The notes under the pieces are model-generated. The model did no database searches. It was not told where the DNA came from and saw only the letters and a program-made list of their open reading frames with translations. 41,098 nt of DNA from Rhodospirillaceae bacterium (GTDB lineage Bacteria > Pseudomonadota > Alphaproteobacteria > UBA6615): contig PBPM01000125.1 in the NCBI GenBank assembly GCA_002724635.1, forward strand, positions 1 to 41,098. The letters run 5' to 3'. The stretch's first letter is position 1; each line of letters opens with the position of its first letter. The translations under genes were made by a program, and so were the position numbers. Below are positions 34,074 through 41,098 of this stretch, piece by piece.

Positions 34074-36395
34074 TTACAGCGCACCAAAGTCCGGCGGCGG
34101 GATGCGGCGTCTCGATGCCGCTTCATAGGCCGATGCGACCCTGAGCAAGACGTCTTCCATGCCAGGCTCAGCGCGGAAGACCAGCGAGAACGGCAGGCCC
34201 GGCTCCGGCAGCTCGGTCGCCACGTCGGAATGGTGGCTTTCGAAGCGGGTGCCATCTTCCGATAGCTTGAACACTGGGTCATAGACCGTCGTCACGAAGC
34301 CGGCCGGAATCAGGATCTCTGTGAGGCCGGCGTTCGGTCCGTAAAGCGACTCCAAGGCAAGATTATGCGGCCCGCCCTCGGGCTGGTGTGCGCCGCCGAT
34401 GACGCCGGGCGCCCAAGGGGTATGCAAGCGCACAAGGCAATCGAGCTTATTCTCGAGGATCACCATCATGTCGATCCGCCGCAACAATTCGCGCAGCATG
34501 ATTCTCTCGTCAACGCCTTGGCGCTCGCCCAACGTGTTGCGCGGGTCCTCCGTCTCCTCCCAGTTCTTGAAGCCCGCCCGGTGATCATCGCCCCAGAATT
34601 TCGAGCGTTCGTTCAGGTCCGACCAGGTGGCCAGCGTCTCCTCGAAGCCCATTGCCGCCCAGTCGGTGCTACGACGCAGCAGGTACTGGGCAATGTGGAA
34701 TTGGAAGGTATGAGCTAGAGCCTGCGGCTGGATATTCCGGATGTCGAACGCCGCCGGCGGCTCAATCTGGCCCTCCGACAGGCCGACGAAATACTCCATA
34801 GGCGTCATGTTACCCGACCCGAATGTCTTGCCCGGCGCGAATTCGGTCGGGACGATGGCATCCGCAAACTCGGGATAAAGCGGTGTGCCGTCAGGTTTTA
34901 GGCGGAACATCAGGTTCGGCATGAAGATGCCGACCATGCGGCAGAGCGCGGTGCGGAAGTCGACCGTCATCGCCTCACAGTCGGGGTCGGGCGTCCACAA
35001 CGGGTGCGTAGACTCGACGAGTGTTGCTCCCAGCTTTTCGGCCAGCACCGCCTTGAGCTCCGCCGCCGCCGCGGCAGTGATTGGTCCCTCGGACACCGAG
35101 CCCGGCACGGTAATCATGGATTCGCGGATCACGCCGATGCGCATACCCGCGAGCGATCCCGGCGCGGCCTCGGCTATATGCTTGGCATACCCGTCAAGCA
35201 CACCGGATCGCGGAACCGCCGTCCACGGGTCGCGCGGATCGTAATACCCCTCCTCCGAATCTTTCAGCGCGTCGAGCACCTTGGCAGAATCCTCAACCCG
35301 GCGGCAAAGGACGCCCGTGCGATCACACTGGATGTCGGCGCCGATCGCATTGCCGTGGAACGAGATCATCGCCTTGTGCGGCAGGATCAGCGCCACCGAA
35401 TTGTGATTTGCCGGACCGCGGGTCGAGGCGCGGGTCTCCTCGCCGAGGCTCGCCATCACCAGATTTGCCGATACCGAGACACCGGAACCGGACGACGAAC
35501 CGAGTGAGGCCGCGCGGCTAGTATCGTAGGGGTTGGCCGGATTTCCGGCCCAGGTCGAGCGCTGATACCCCAATGTCGAGGGCAAAACCCGGTCCGGCTT
35601 GTGCGCGCCGCCCGGATCACCGGCCCGGCCATTGTATTCAGTGAGTACCGCCTTGGCGAAGATGATCGCGCCCTTCTTGCGAAGCTGGTCCACGAGCGTG
35701 TGATCGCGCGCCGGGAAGTCGATGTCGTAGGCGGCGTCCGCGCCACCGGTCGAGCGCATGTCCTTCGTGTCGAACGGATCCTTAAACGAGAAAACGACGC
35801 CATACATGGGCATCGCTTCCAGATCGGGATCGTTTCCATACTCGGCATCGAGCTCAGCGGCCCGCTCAAGCGCATCGGGCAGCTGGCGAAACATTTCACA
35901 TACCGGCGGCGCACCCGGCGGTAGCGGTCCTGCCGACGGGTTCCTGTCGAAGTCGCCCTTGCAGGTGACCGAGCGCTCCCCGCGGATATTGAGGGTCTGA
36001 AGTGCATTCAGCTGGCCGCCTTTGGGAATACCGCGCAGCATGCCAAACTGCTGCGGCACGTCCGGATCCGATGCCGTCGCCTCCATTCGCCCAAACTCAA
36101 GCGGCAGACCGCTGTACTTGTCCAAATCCGGTAGTACGTCCGACGCCTTGACCGTATCCGTTGGGAAGGTGATCGGCGCGCCGGCGCGCACTACCCCATC
36201 GCTAGCAGGCACGGGCATCCCGTCCTCGGTGACGAGCATGCTCGCGGCCCCGTTATAGGCCCGCGCGCGATCGATGTACTGCTGCACCACCTCGACCAAT
36301 GTGGCGCGGCCCTCGCGAATGGCCGCGTGCAGATCGTCGATCGTGGCCTCCACGACGTCGAACGACACTCCAATTCTTTCAGTGTTTTTGGCCAT
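34074..36395 (-). CDS. Large amidase-signature family hydrolase (773 aa)
   Basis: Amidase-signature enzyme with a Ser-cisSer-Lys triad: K205 in GVVFSFKDPFDT, the cis-serine in LGSSSGSG (S304 region) and nucleophile S324 in ASTRGPAN. Other members run 450-550 residues with the lysine near residue 80. Here about 110 extra residues (roughly 60-170) separate the N-terminal helix from the catalytic lysine, and the C-terminal part is also long. ATG 36395 follows GGGGGA; a longer frame to 36623 is rejected. It lies 71 bp upstream of the NtaA-type gene on the same strand, so the two may be co-transcribed and act on the same amide-bearing compound. Substrate unknown. Confidence 0.88.
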   Translation of the reverse strand: MAKNTERIGVSFDVVEATIDDLHAAIREGRATLVEVVQQYIDRARAYNGAASMLVTEDGMPVPASDGVVRAGAPITFPTDTVKASDVLPDLDKYSGLPLEFGRMEATASDPDVPQQFGMLRGIPKGGQLNALQTLNIRGERSVTCKGDFDRNPSAGPLPPGAPPVCEMFRQLPDALERAAELDAEYGNDPDLEAMPMYGVVFSFKDPFDTKDMRSTGGADAAYDIDFPARDHTLVDQLRKKGAIIFAKAVLTEYNGRAGDPGGAHKPDRVLPSTLGYQRSTWAGNPANPYDTSRAASLGSSSGSGVSVSANLVMASLGEETRASTRGPANHNSVALILPHKAMISFHGNAIGADIQCDRTGVLCRRVEDSAKVLDALKDSEEGYYDPRDPWTAVPRSGVLDGYAKHIAEAAPGSLAGMRIGVIRESMITVPGSVSEGPITAAAAAELKAVLAEKLGATLVESTHPLWTPDPDCEAMTVDFRTALCRMVGIFMPNLMFRLKPDGTPLYPEFADAIVPTEFAPGKTFGSGNMTPMEYFVGLSEGQIEPPAAFDIRNIQPQALAHTFQFHIAQYLLRRSTDWAAMGFEETLATWSDLNERSKFWGDDHRAGFKNWEETEDPRNTLGERQGVDERIMLRELLRRIDMMVILENKLDCLVRLHTPWAPGVIGGAHQPEGGPHNLALESLYGPNAGLTEILIPAGFVTTVYDPVFKLSEDGTRFESHHSDVATELPEPGLPFSLVFRAEPGMEDVLLRVASAYEAASRRRIPPPDFGAL

Positions 36396-36549
36396 AAAAT
36401 CCCCCAAACACGATTTTCCCGATAGTGGAATGATCGGAGTCAAAAATCCAGTAACCGCGGATGCCACATGCGCTTTTATGACGAATTTGCGCGCACTGTT
36501 ATTCCCAACCGGACAAGCTATGGCGTAATGTAAGATTCGCCGGCAGCAG

Positions 36550-36825
36550 CACCATACATTAGTCTTCTCGCCGATCGCCATCCAGCTGGGCTTCGACCCG
36601 ATCGCCTTCGCCATCATCGCCATCGAGGCGGGGCTGCTGATGCCGCCCTTCGGGCTTCTGGTCTATACGGTTAAATCGGCGATCCAGGATATCGATCCGA
36701 CCATGAACGTCATGAACATTTTCAAGAGCTCGATTCCCTACTGGATCATCATGCTCATCGCCATAGCGCTCATCTTCCGCCTCCCGGAGATCGCGACGGT
36801 GTTGCCCAACGCGCTATTCCCTTAG
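36550..36825 (+). pseudogene. dctM: TRAP transporter large permease (DctM) C-terminal remnant
   Basis: An open frame ending at TAG 36825 encodes only the last 85 or so residues of a DctM protein: LGFDPIAFAIIAIEAGLLMP PFGLLVYTVKSAI and two final hydrophobic helices. The characteristic DctM block ExGLxxPPxGLxxxxxK is present. The first 330 residues are absent; upstream sequence in this frame is not DctM-like and abuts the promoter region of the divergent amidase gene. A standard terminator follows. No DctP or DctQ gene is nearby. A 5'-deleted relic of a TRAP uptake operon. Confidence 0.8.
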
Positions 36826-36855
36826 CATCGCGGGCAATCTAGCCTTCATGAAGAT

Positions 36856-36882
36856 GCCGTCGGGGGCTCCCGGCGGCTTTTT
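36856..36882 (+). terminator. Intrinsic terminator after the DctM remnant
   Basis: A nine-pair stem (gccgtcggg / cccggcggc, with one G-T pair) and a four-base loop at 36856-36877, followed by five T. It sits 31 bp after the DctM stop and looks intact although its gene is dead. Confidence 0.85.
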
Positions 36883-36902
36883 CATCTCACGGAGGCAGAA
36901 CA

Positions 36903-37151
36903 TGACGGAACCGGCAAGACTGGCGCTTCACCAGGGGACGACGGAGGGGGAATGGGGCTTCGTCGAATCCGTAGAGGGTTATGCACGGCACGGCATCCCG
37001 GCGCTGACCGTGCGCCGCTCCCTGGTCGAGGAGTACGGGGTCGCGCGGCACCGAGGAAATCTTCGGGGACGGCGCCTAGCGCACGAAAAAAGCCGCCGGT
37101 GGACCCGGCGGCTTTTCGCACTCGGCTTCGGCGAGATTTGCGCCGCGCGCT
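36903..37151 (+). pseudogene. Sugar phosphate isomerase/epimerase (TIM barrel) N-terminal remnant
   Basis: ATG 36903 follows an acGGAGG site. The frame starts ARLALHQGTTEGEWGFVESV EGYARHGIPALTVRR, matching the N-terminal strand and helix of xylose-isomerase-like TIM-barrel proteins (compare LSLNTATTRxQWxLxEAIEGYARHGI). After about 50 residues the homology stops and the frame runs through a terminator hairpin to TAG 37151. The remaining 200 or more residues of the barrel are lost. It would have been co-transcribed with the TRAP gene, as sugar- or polyol-uptake operons often are. Confidence 0.65.
37088..37116. terminator. Bidirectional intrinsic terminator
   Basis: A perfect 12-bp inverted repeat (aaaagccgccgg / ccggcggctttt) around a five-base loop. 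It has an A-run on the left and a T-run on the right, so it can act on both strands. It lies 34 bp past the stop of the minus-strand amidohydrolase gene. Confidence 0.85.
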
Positions 37152-38265
37152 AGCTCCAGTTGTCCTGGGGGTTGGCGCGGGCGAAGTTATTGACATCGAT
37201 CTTCAGCAGGCTGGCGGACGTCAGGCCGCACATAGCCTCCTTGTCGGCCGCCGAGTAGCTGTCGTCGAGCCCCATGATGTGCTCTGTCGGATCGTAGTCG
37301 GCCATGTCAAAGGGGTAGTCCGTGCCGAGCACGATCCGGTCGGTACCATACTGCTTGGCTAGATAATCGAGCTGATGCGTCGAGAACACCGTCGTATCGA
37401 AATACATGTTCTTGAGATAGCTCGTCGGCGGCTGGTCGATGTTCAGGCAGCAATCCTCGCGCTGGCCCCAGGCATGATCCATGCGTGCGGAGTAGGCCGC
37501 GACGAAGGCGCCGCCATGGACGGCGACGATCTTGAGGCCCGGATAGCGGGCCAGCACACCGTCGAAGATCAGATAGTGGATCGCGACCGTCGTATCGAGC
37601 GGGTTTCCGATGATGTTGGTCAGGTAATGGGCGCCGAAACGCTCGCTGGCGAAGGAGGTCGGGTGCAGCAGGATCGGGATGTCCAGCTCCTCGCACTTGG
37701 CCCAAAAGGGCTCGAGGCGTTCGGCAGATAGCTCGTCCTGGCCGATCTGGGCGCCGATCTGGATGCCCTTGAAGCCGAGCTCGTTGATAATCCGGTCCAG
37801 CTCCTTGAGTGCCATGTCGGTGTTCTGGAGCGGTACGGTGCCGAGGCCGACCAGGCGATCCGACGCTTCGGAGACGGCGCGGGCGATGTTGTCGTTCACC
37901 TTCTGAGCCGTCTCCTGGCCGAGCGCCTCGGGCGCGTCGTAATGCATCTGCGGCGGCTGCGGCGAGATCGCCATCACGTCCACGCACATCTTGTCCATAT
38001 CGGCCAAGCGCTTGGTCACGCCGACCAGCTCTTCACGCCGGTCCTCGTTCTGCTTCTTGTTCAGCTCGCGGGTGAGCGGGCTCGCATACTTGACCGCGTC
38101 GAGCGACATGGCTGGGACATGCTTGCGCACCTCCTCATCGATCCCCTCAGTCATGATGTGGCCGTGGATATCGATGATCAGCGTGTCGGGACGCTTATAA
38201 TGATCAGGATGCTCGCGGCCCCGGCTGGAACCATAGGGATCGATGTTCTCAAGATTGCCGGTCAT
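37150..38265 (-). CDS. ACMSD-like amidohydrolase (amidohydrolase_2 family)
   Basis: A 371-residue metal-dependent TIM-barrel enzyme. DIHGHIM gives the HxH pair H34/H36. Later metal or catalytic residues are the His in PILLHPTSF, the His in VHGGAFV, and the Asp in GTDYPFD. This set is that of aminocarboxymuconate-semialdehyde decarboxylase and related decarboxylases/hydrolases acting on aromatic or ring-cleaved acids. ATG 38265 is preceded by GGAGG at nine bases. It stands alone on the minus strand, ending at the bidirectional terminator. Substrate not determinable. Confidence 0.9.
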   Translation of the reverse strand: MTGNLENIDPYGSSRGREHPDHYKRPDTLIIDIHGHIMTEGIDEEVRKHVPAMSLDAVKYASPLTRELNKKQNEDRREELVGVTKRLADMDKMCVDVMAISPQPPQMHYDAPEALGQETAQKVNDNIARAVSEASDRLVGLGTVPLQNTDMALKELDRIINELGFKGIQIGAQIGQDELSAERLEPFWAKCEELDIPILLHPTSFASERFGAHYLTNIIGNPLDTTVAIHYLIFDGVLARYPGLKIVAVHGGAFVAAYSARMDHAWGQREDCCLNIDQPPTSYLKNMYFDTTVFSTHQLDYLAKQYGTDRIVLGTDYPFDMADYDPTEHIMGLDDSYSAADKEAMCGLTSASLLKIDVNNFARANPQDNWS

Positions 38266-38374
38266 CGCAGCGCCTCCGATTTTACTTTTGTGGAATTCCG
38301 AAAGGGGGTGTCTCAAACGGCCTGAGCCGCGTCAAGCGCTAGATTTCGTCGTCGGAGAAGTTCCGGGTGCACGC

Positions 38375-38794
38375 CTATGCGGCGGCACAGACCTCGCACA
38401 GGCCGCGCAGCTCGATAACAGTGCTGTGTGGCTCGAACCCCTCGGCCTTCGCCCAACCGCGCAGTCGCTCGGCGACATCCTGCTCGGCGAATTCAGCCAC
38501 GCTGTCGCAGTTCTCGCAGATCGCAAAAGCCACGGCACCATGGGGATCGCCGCCCGCCGCACCCGAGGGATGATTGCAAGCCACGAAGGCGTTAACGCTT
38601 TCCAGCCGGTGCACCAGGCCGAATGCGACCAGCTTGTCCAGCGCGCGGTAGACCTGCAGCGGCGCTCGCAGACCCTGATCGCGGAGCTGGTCGAGGATAG
38701 TGTATGCGCTGAGCGGTACCTCGGCCCCCTCGAGCACATCAAAAACCAAGGATTGGTTTCGTGTGAGGTCGTGCGGCGTAGTGTCGGTGCTCAT
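38375..38794 (-). CDS. zur: Zinc uptake regulator Zur (Fur family)
   Basis: A 139-residue Fur-family repressor. The N-terminal winged helix has QVYRALDKLVAFGLVHRL at 47-64 as recognition region. The C-terminal half has a structural zinc site of two CxxC pairs, C93/C96 (CENC) and C133/C136 (CEVC), and the H-rich sensing region around HRLESVNAFVACNH. Its position directly behind znuB makes Zur, not Fur, the clear choice. The start is ATG 38794, 4 bp after znuB; ATG 38809 would overlap znuB by 11 bp. It presumably represses znuA and znuCB-zur when zinc is ample. Confidence 0.93.
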   Translation of the reverse strand: MSTDTTPHDLTRNQSLVFDVLEGAEVPLSAYTILDQLRDQGLRAPLQVYRALDKLVAFGLVHRLESVNAFVACNHPSGAAGGDPHGAVAFAICENCDSVAEFAEQDVAERLRGWAKAEGFEPHSTVIELRGLCEVCAAA

Positions 38795-38798
38795 GGCG

Positions 38799-39617
38799 TC
38801 AGTTCTCATGCGAATGCGGACGAGGACGAAGTATGCCCGCGACCGGCAGCAGCGCCAACAAAAACAGGATCAGCGCTGCGACGACGATCGTGGGGCCGGA
38901 TGGGGTGTCCCACTCAAGCGACGCGAAGAGGCCGGCAATGACAGAGACAACTCCTATCACCACAGCGATCAGTGCCATGGCCTCGGGGCCGCGCGCCATG
39001 CGTCGTGCGGTCGCGGCCGGAATGATCAATAGCGCCGTAATCAGCAGAACCCCAACAATCTTCATTGAAATGGCGATTACCGTCGCCATGAGCAGGATGA
39101 AGACCACGTTCGCACGATCCGGCCGCATCCCTTCTGCCTCGGCAACGTCGAAGCTCACGGTCGCGGCGAACAGTGCCCGCCAGATGAAAACAAGGACCAG
39201 CGTGACCGTAGCACCACCGACATAGATCACGACAAGATCGGTGACCGATACGGCCAGAATATCGCCGAAGAGAAAACTCAGTAGATCGACGCGGACCGTT
39301 GGCAAAAAAGCAAGAACCACGAGACCCAGCGCGAGGGATGCATGTGCGAGCAAACCAAGCAAGGAATCAGAGGAAAGGCTTGACCGTCGCTGCAAGCTCA
39401 ACAGGGACAAGGCGATGATGGCCGAAACGACAAAGACCGCTACGGTAATATTTACCTGGACGATGAGCGCCAAGGCCACCCCGAGCAAGGCAGAGTGGGA
39501 GAGCGTGTCACCGAAATAGGCGAGCCGGCGCCAGACGATGAAGCAGCCGAGCGGGCCCGCTACGAGCGCAACGCCCACACCGGCAACGAGTGCGCGAATG
39601 AAAAAATCATCCAGCAT
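38799..39617 (-). CDS. znuB: Zinc ABC transporter permease ZnuB
   Basis: A 272-residue ABC-3 family permease with about eight membrane helices. It starts MLDDFFIRALVAG and carries GCFIVWRRLAYFGDTLSHSA LLG, the conserved cytosolic loop contact with the ATPase, and later KIVGVLLITALLIIPAATAR, the family signature. It moves zinc across the inner membrane together with ZnuC and ZnuA. The chosen start at 39617 overlaps the znuC 3' end by 11 bp; ATG 39623 (two residues longer) is equally possible. A long N-terminal frame extending to 39836 is rejected. Confidence 0.95.
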   Translation of the reverse strand: MLDDFFIRALVAGVGVALVAGPLGCFIVWRRLAYFGDTLSHSALLGVALALIVQVNITVAVFVVSAIIALSLLSLQRRSSLSSDSLLGLLAHASLALGLVVLAFLPTVRVDLLSFLFGDILAVSVTDLVVIYVGGATVTLVLVFIWRALFAATVSFDVAEAEGMRPDRANVVFILLMATVIAISMKIVGVLLITALLIIPAATARRMARGPEAMALIAVVIGVVSVIAGLFASLEWDTPSGPTIVVAALILFLLALLPVAGILRPRPHSHEN

Positions 39618-40437
39618 GGCCATGTTCCGCCGATACATCCGAATCATGGTGCCCATCACCCGGATGGCAGTGATCTGTAATCGAGCCGTCGGCGTGCCGC
39701 ACCTTGCCATTAGGCAAATGCCTATGGTCGTGGGCATGCTCATAGATGGCCAAAGCTCCCGCCGCCCGCGCCCCGAAGAGGGCAATATACTCCGGATTCT
39801 CGGCAACCATCCGTGGCGGCCCCTTGCAGCAGACATGCCCGTTCATGCAAACCACATTGTCGGTATCGCCCATGACGACATGAAGATCGTGCGAGATCAT
39901 CAGGACACCGCAGGCGAGTGCCCTCCGGATATTGCTGATCAGTCCGTAGAGCGCGATCTCTCCGGAGTAGTCCACGCCCTGAACCGGTTCGTCGAGGACG
40001 AGGAGGTCCGGCTTACGTGCGATCGCGCGCGCTAAAAGCGCACGTTGAAACTCGCCCCCTGAAAGATGACGTACTTCTGCGGCGGCCAGATGACTAATCT
40101 CGACCATCTCTAGGGCTTCCTGTACCGCAAAATCCTCTACCCTGTTAGTCAGAGACATGAAGCGTCTCAAAGATAGCGGCAGTGTCCAGTCGATGGAAAG
40201 TTTCTGGGGAACATAGCCGACCCTCAGGCCGAACGCCCGGTTCGACACGCCCTCATCGGGAGCCAGCAGGCCTAAGGCGATCTTGGCCGTGGTCGACTTC
40301 CCGGCCCCGTTCGGGCCGATCAAGGTGACGGACTCGCCCCGGCTTACCGTCAGGTCTACGCCGCGCACCAACCAGCGGCCGCCGCGATAGAGGCCAACAC
40401 CCTCAAGGGCCAGCAAGGATGATGTTTGATCGAGCAT
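39607..40437 (-). CDS. znuC: Zinc ABC transporter ATP-binding protein ZnuC
   Basis: A 276-residue ATPase with Walker A GPNGAGKST at 41-49, signature LSGGEFQRALLARA, Walker B LLVLDEPVQGVD and H-loop MISHDLH. The last 45 residues (about 232-276) form a histidine-rich tail with eleven or so His residues (for example HAHDHRHL, DHCHPGDGHH, EHGHAG), typical of alphaproteobacterial ZnuC and likely to bind zinc at the cytosolic side. It is the first gene of znuC-znuB-zur, preceded by the Zur-box region. Confidence 0.96.
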   Translation of the reverse strand: MLDQTSSLLALEGVGLYRGGRWLVRGVDLTVSRGESVTLIGPNGAGKSTTAKIALGLLAPDEGVSNRAFGLRVGYVPQKLSIDWTLPLSLRRFMSLTNRVEDFAVQEALEMVEISHLAAAEVRHLSGGEFQRALLARAIARKPDLLVLDEPVQGVDYSGEIALYGLISNIRRALACGVLMISHDLHVVMGDTDNVVCMNGHVCCKGPPRMVAENPEYIALFGARAAGALAIYEHAHDHRHLPNGKVRHADGSITDHCHPGDGHHDSDVSAEHGHAG

Positions 40438-40508
40438 TACAGACTGAAGTTCATATAAAATTCTTGAACGCCGGTGATCGCATACGTTATACAGTGACGC
40501 AAGAGCGT

Positions 40509-40522
40509 TATGTTATAACATA
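40509..40522. promoter_or_regulatory. Zur box 1 (perfect 14-bp palindrome)
   Basis: TATGTTATAACATA is an exact palindrome and matches the core of the alphaproteobacterial Zur operator (consensus around ATGTTATAACAT). It lies in the 178-bp divergent space between znuC and znuA, where Zur should act on both transcripts. Confidence 0.8.
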
Positions 40523-40545
40523 TTCCCATGACTCTATGCATGTGC

Positions 40546-40559
40546 TATGTTATTACATT
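40546..40559. promoter_or_regulatory. Zur box 2 (imperfect)
   Basis: TATGTTATTACATT matches the first box at 12 of 14 positions and sits 37 bp closer to znuA (start to start). Two boxes may serve the two divergent promoters separately or allow cooperative binding. A weaker similarity at about 40483-40495 was noted but not called. Confidence 0.6.
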
Positions 40560-40615
40560 TCAAAATCAGGAATTTATGCTTGGCCAAAGCGCTAACACAC
40601 TCAAGGGCATGAGAA

Positions 40616-41098
40616 ATGAAGATTAGCCGTGTTTTTTTGCTGGCCTGCTCGCTGGCGCTTCTGGGAACGAACGCATATGCCAATCCGCCGGCGGTCGTCG
40701 TATCGATCAAGCCCATCCATTCTCTGGTCGCCGGCGTCATGCAGGGTATCGGTACCCCGTCGCTTATTGTCCAAGGCGGAGGGTCCCCCCACGCCTTCAC
40801 GCTGCGCCCATCGAATGCTCGCGCACTGCAAAATGCCGACGTAATCTTCTGGGTAGGCCCGAGCCTGGAAACGTTCCTCGACGGGCCCATCGATACACTT
40901 GGCGACAAGGCGCGCGTGGTTTCCCTCACGGAAGCGCACGGCCTGCAGCATATGGCGTTTCGCGAAGGAGGTCCGTTCGAGGCCCATGCGCACAATCATG
41001 AGGACGATCACGGCGACCACGCCAAAGACAAGCATGACGACCACAAGGACCATGCACACGGCAATCACGCCAAAGACAAGCATGACGACCACAAGGAC
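40616..41098 (+). CDS. znuA: Zinc-binding periplasmic protein ZnuA, N-terminal 161 codons (cut by window end)
   Basis: Captures zinc in the periplasm for ZnuBC. A Sec signal of 22 residues (MKISRVFLLACSLALLGTNA YA) is followed by VVVSIKPIHSLVAGVM and the zinc ligand H59 in SPHAFTLRPS. From about residue 128 the sequence becomes the flexible His/Asp loop seen in ZnuA, here built of a repeated block (HAKDKHDDHKD twice, 16-residue period) and still running at the window edge. ATG 40616 has an AAGGGC site 10 bases upstream. The rest of the protein, including the other zinc histidines, lies outside. Confidence 0.95.
   Translation, partial: MKISRVFLLACSLALLGTNAYANPPAVVVSIKPIHSLVAGVMQGIGTPSLIVQGGGSPHAFTLRPSNARALQNADVIFWVGPSLETFLDGPIDTLGDKARVVSLTEAHGLQHMAFREGGPFEAHAHNHEDDHGDHAKDKHDDHKDHAHGNHAKDKHDDHKD
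41018..41098 (+). repeat. Tandem in-frame repeat in znuA His-loop
   Basis: A 33-base block at 41018-41050 recurs identically at 41066-41098, giving a 48-bp (16-codon) period with a divergent 15-base linker. It encodes HAKDKHDDHKD each time. The array may continue past the window end. Confidence 0.9.

Noticed and set aside
40601..41092. Minus-strand ORF of 163 codons rich in Val, Met and Leu
   Set aside because: It mirrors the znuA signal peptide and His/Asp repeats on the opposite strand; the znuA frame is clearly real.
41018..41098. Direct repeats that could suggest a CRISPR array
   Set aside because: Only two units with a 15-base linker, in frame and encoding a His/Asp loop of ZnuA; no cas genes.

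Overview
This window is a GC-rich, densely packed chromosomal segment. Gene content points to a free-living alphaproteobacterium, perhaps Rhodospirillales-like: IalB next to rlmN and argG, a ZnuC with a histidine-rich tail, an alphaproteobacterial-type Zur box, and the tesA-ybbA-ybbP neighbourhood. The taxonomic placement is inference. I saw no rRNA, tRNA, CRISPR array, transposase, integrase or phage gene.

Layout. 1-3.7 kb (minus strand): 5' part of argG, rlmN, an IalB-family secreted protein and a SpoU/TrmH-type RNA methyltransferase, with a solitary HicA-like ORF convergent to ialB. 3.8-6.1 kb (plus): a zinc-free quinone oxidoreductase and a two-domain SAM methyltransferase. 6.1-11.7 kb: two pairs of EamA/DMT transporters, each pair joined by an ATGA overlap, flanking a 3-oxoacid CoA-transferase (scoA-scoB). 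11.7-15.9 kb: a luciferase-like oxidoreductase, a DUF429-like protein, an SDR, pterin carbinolamine dehydratase and a small zincin. 16.2-24.4 kb: a minus-strand operon tesA-FIST-thpR-cobB divergent from ybbA-ybbP-(degenerate CDP-alcohol phosphatidyltransferase), then a Bax-inhibitor-1 protein with a strong terminator. 24.4-38.3 kb: a catabolic and accessory stretch with an SDR, a natural isomerase-thioesterase fusion, an old yellow enzyme with an L-carnitine-dehydrogenase-like protein, a cupin, a DMT transporter, a flavin reductase convergent with an NtaA-type monooxygenase, an unusually long amidase and an ACMSD-like amidohydrolase. 38.4-41.1 kb: the zinc-uptake regulon, znuC-znuB-zur divergent from znuA (cut by the window end), with two Zur-box-like palindromes between them.

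A recurrent feature is gene decay without mobile elements. At least seven gene fossils lie between intact genes: an alpha/beta-hydrolase N-terminus with a Trp-to-TAG change, an IclR regulator with two stops and an internal deletion, a DUF1330 fragment, an SDR C-terminus, a TRAP DctM C-terminus, a sugar-phosphate isomerase N-terminus, and one or two unidentified ORFs with stops or a frameshift. I found no clear new multi-gene system such as a defence or secretion island. The most distinctive items are the isomerase-hotdog fusion, the CDP-alcohol phosphatidyltransferase homologue lacking three of its four motif aspartates, the amidase with a large insertion ahead of its catalytic lysine, the two overlapping EamA gene pairs, and the histidine-repeat-rich zinc proteins.
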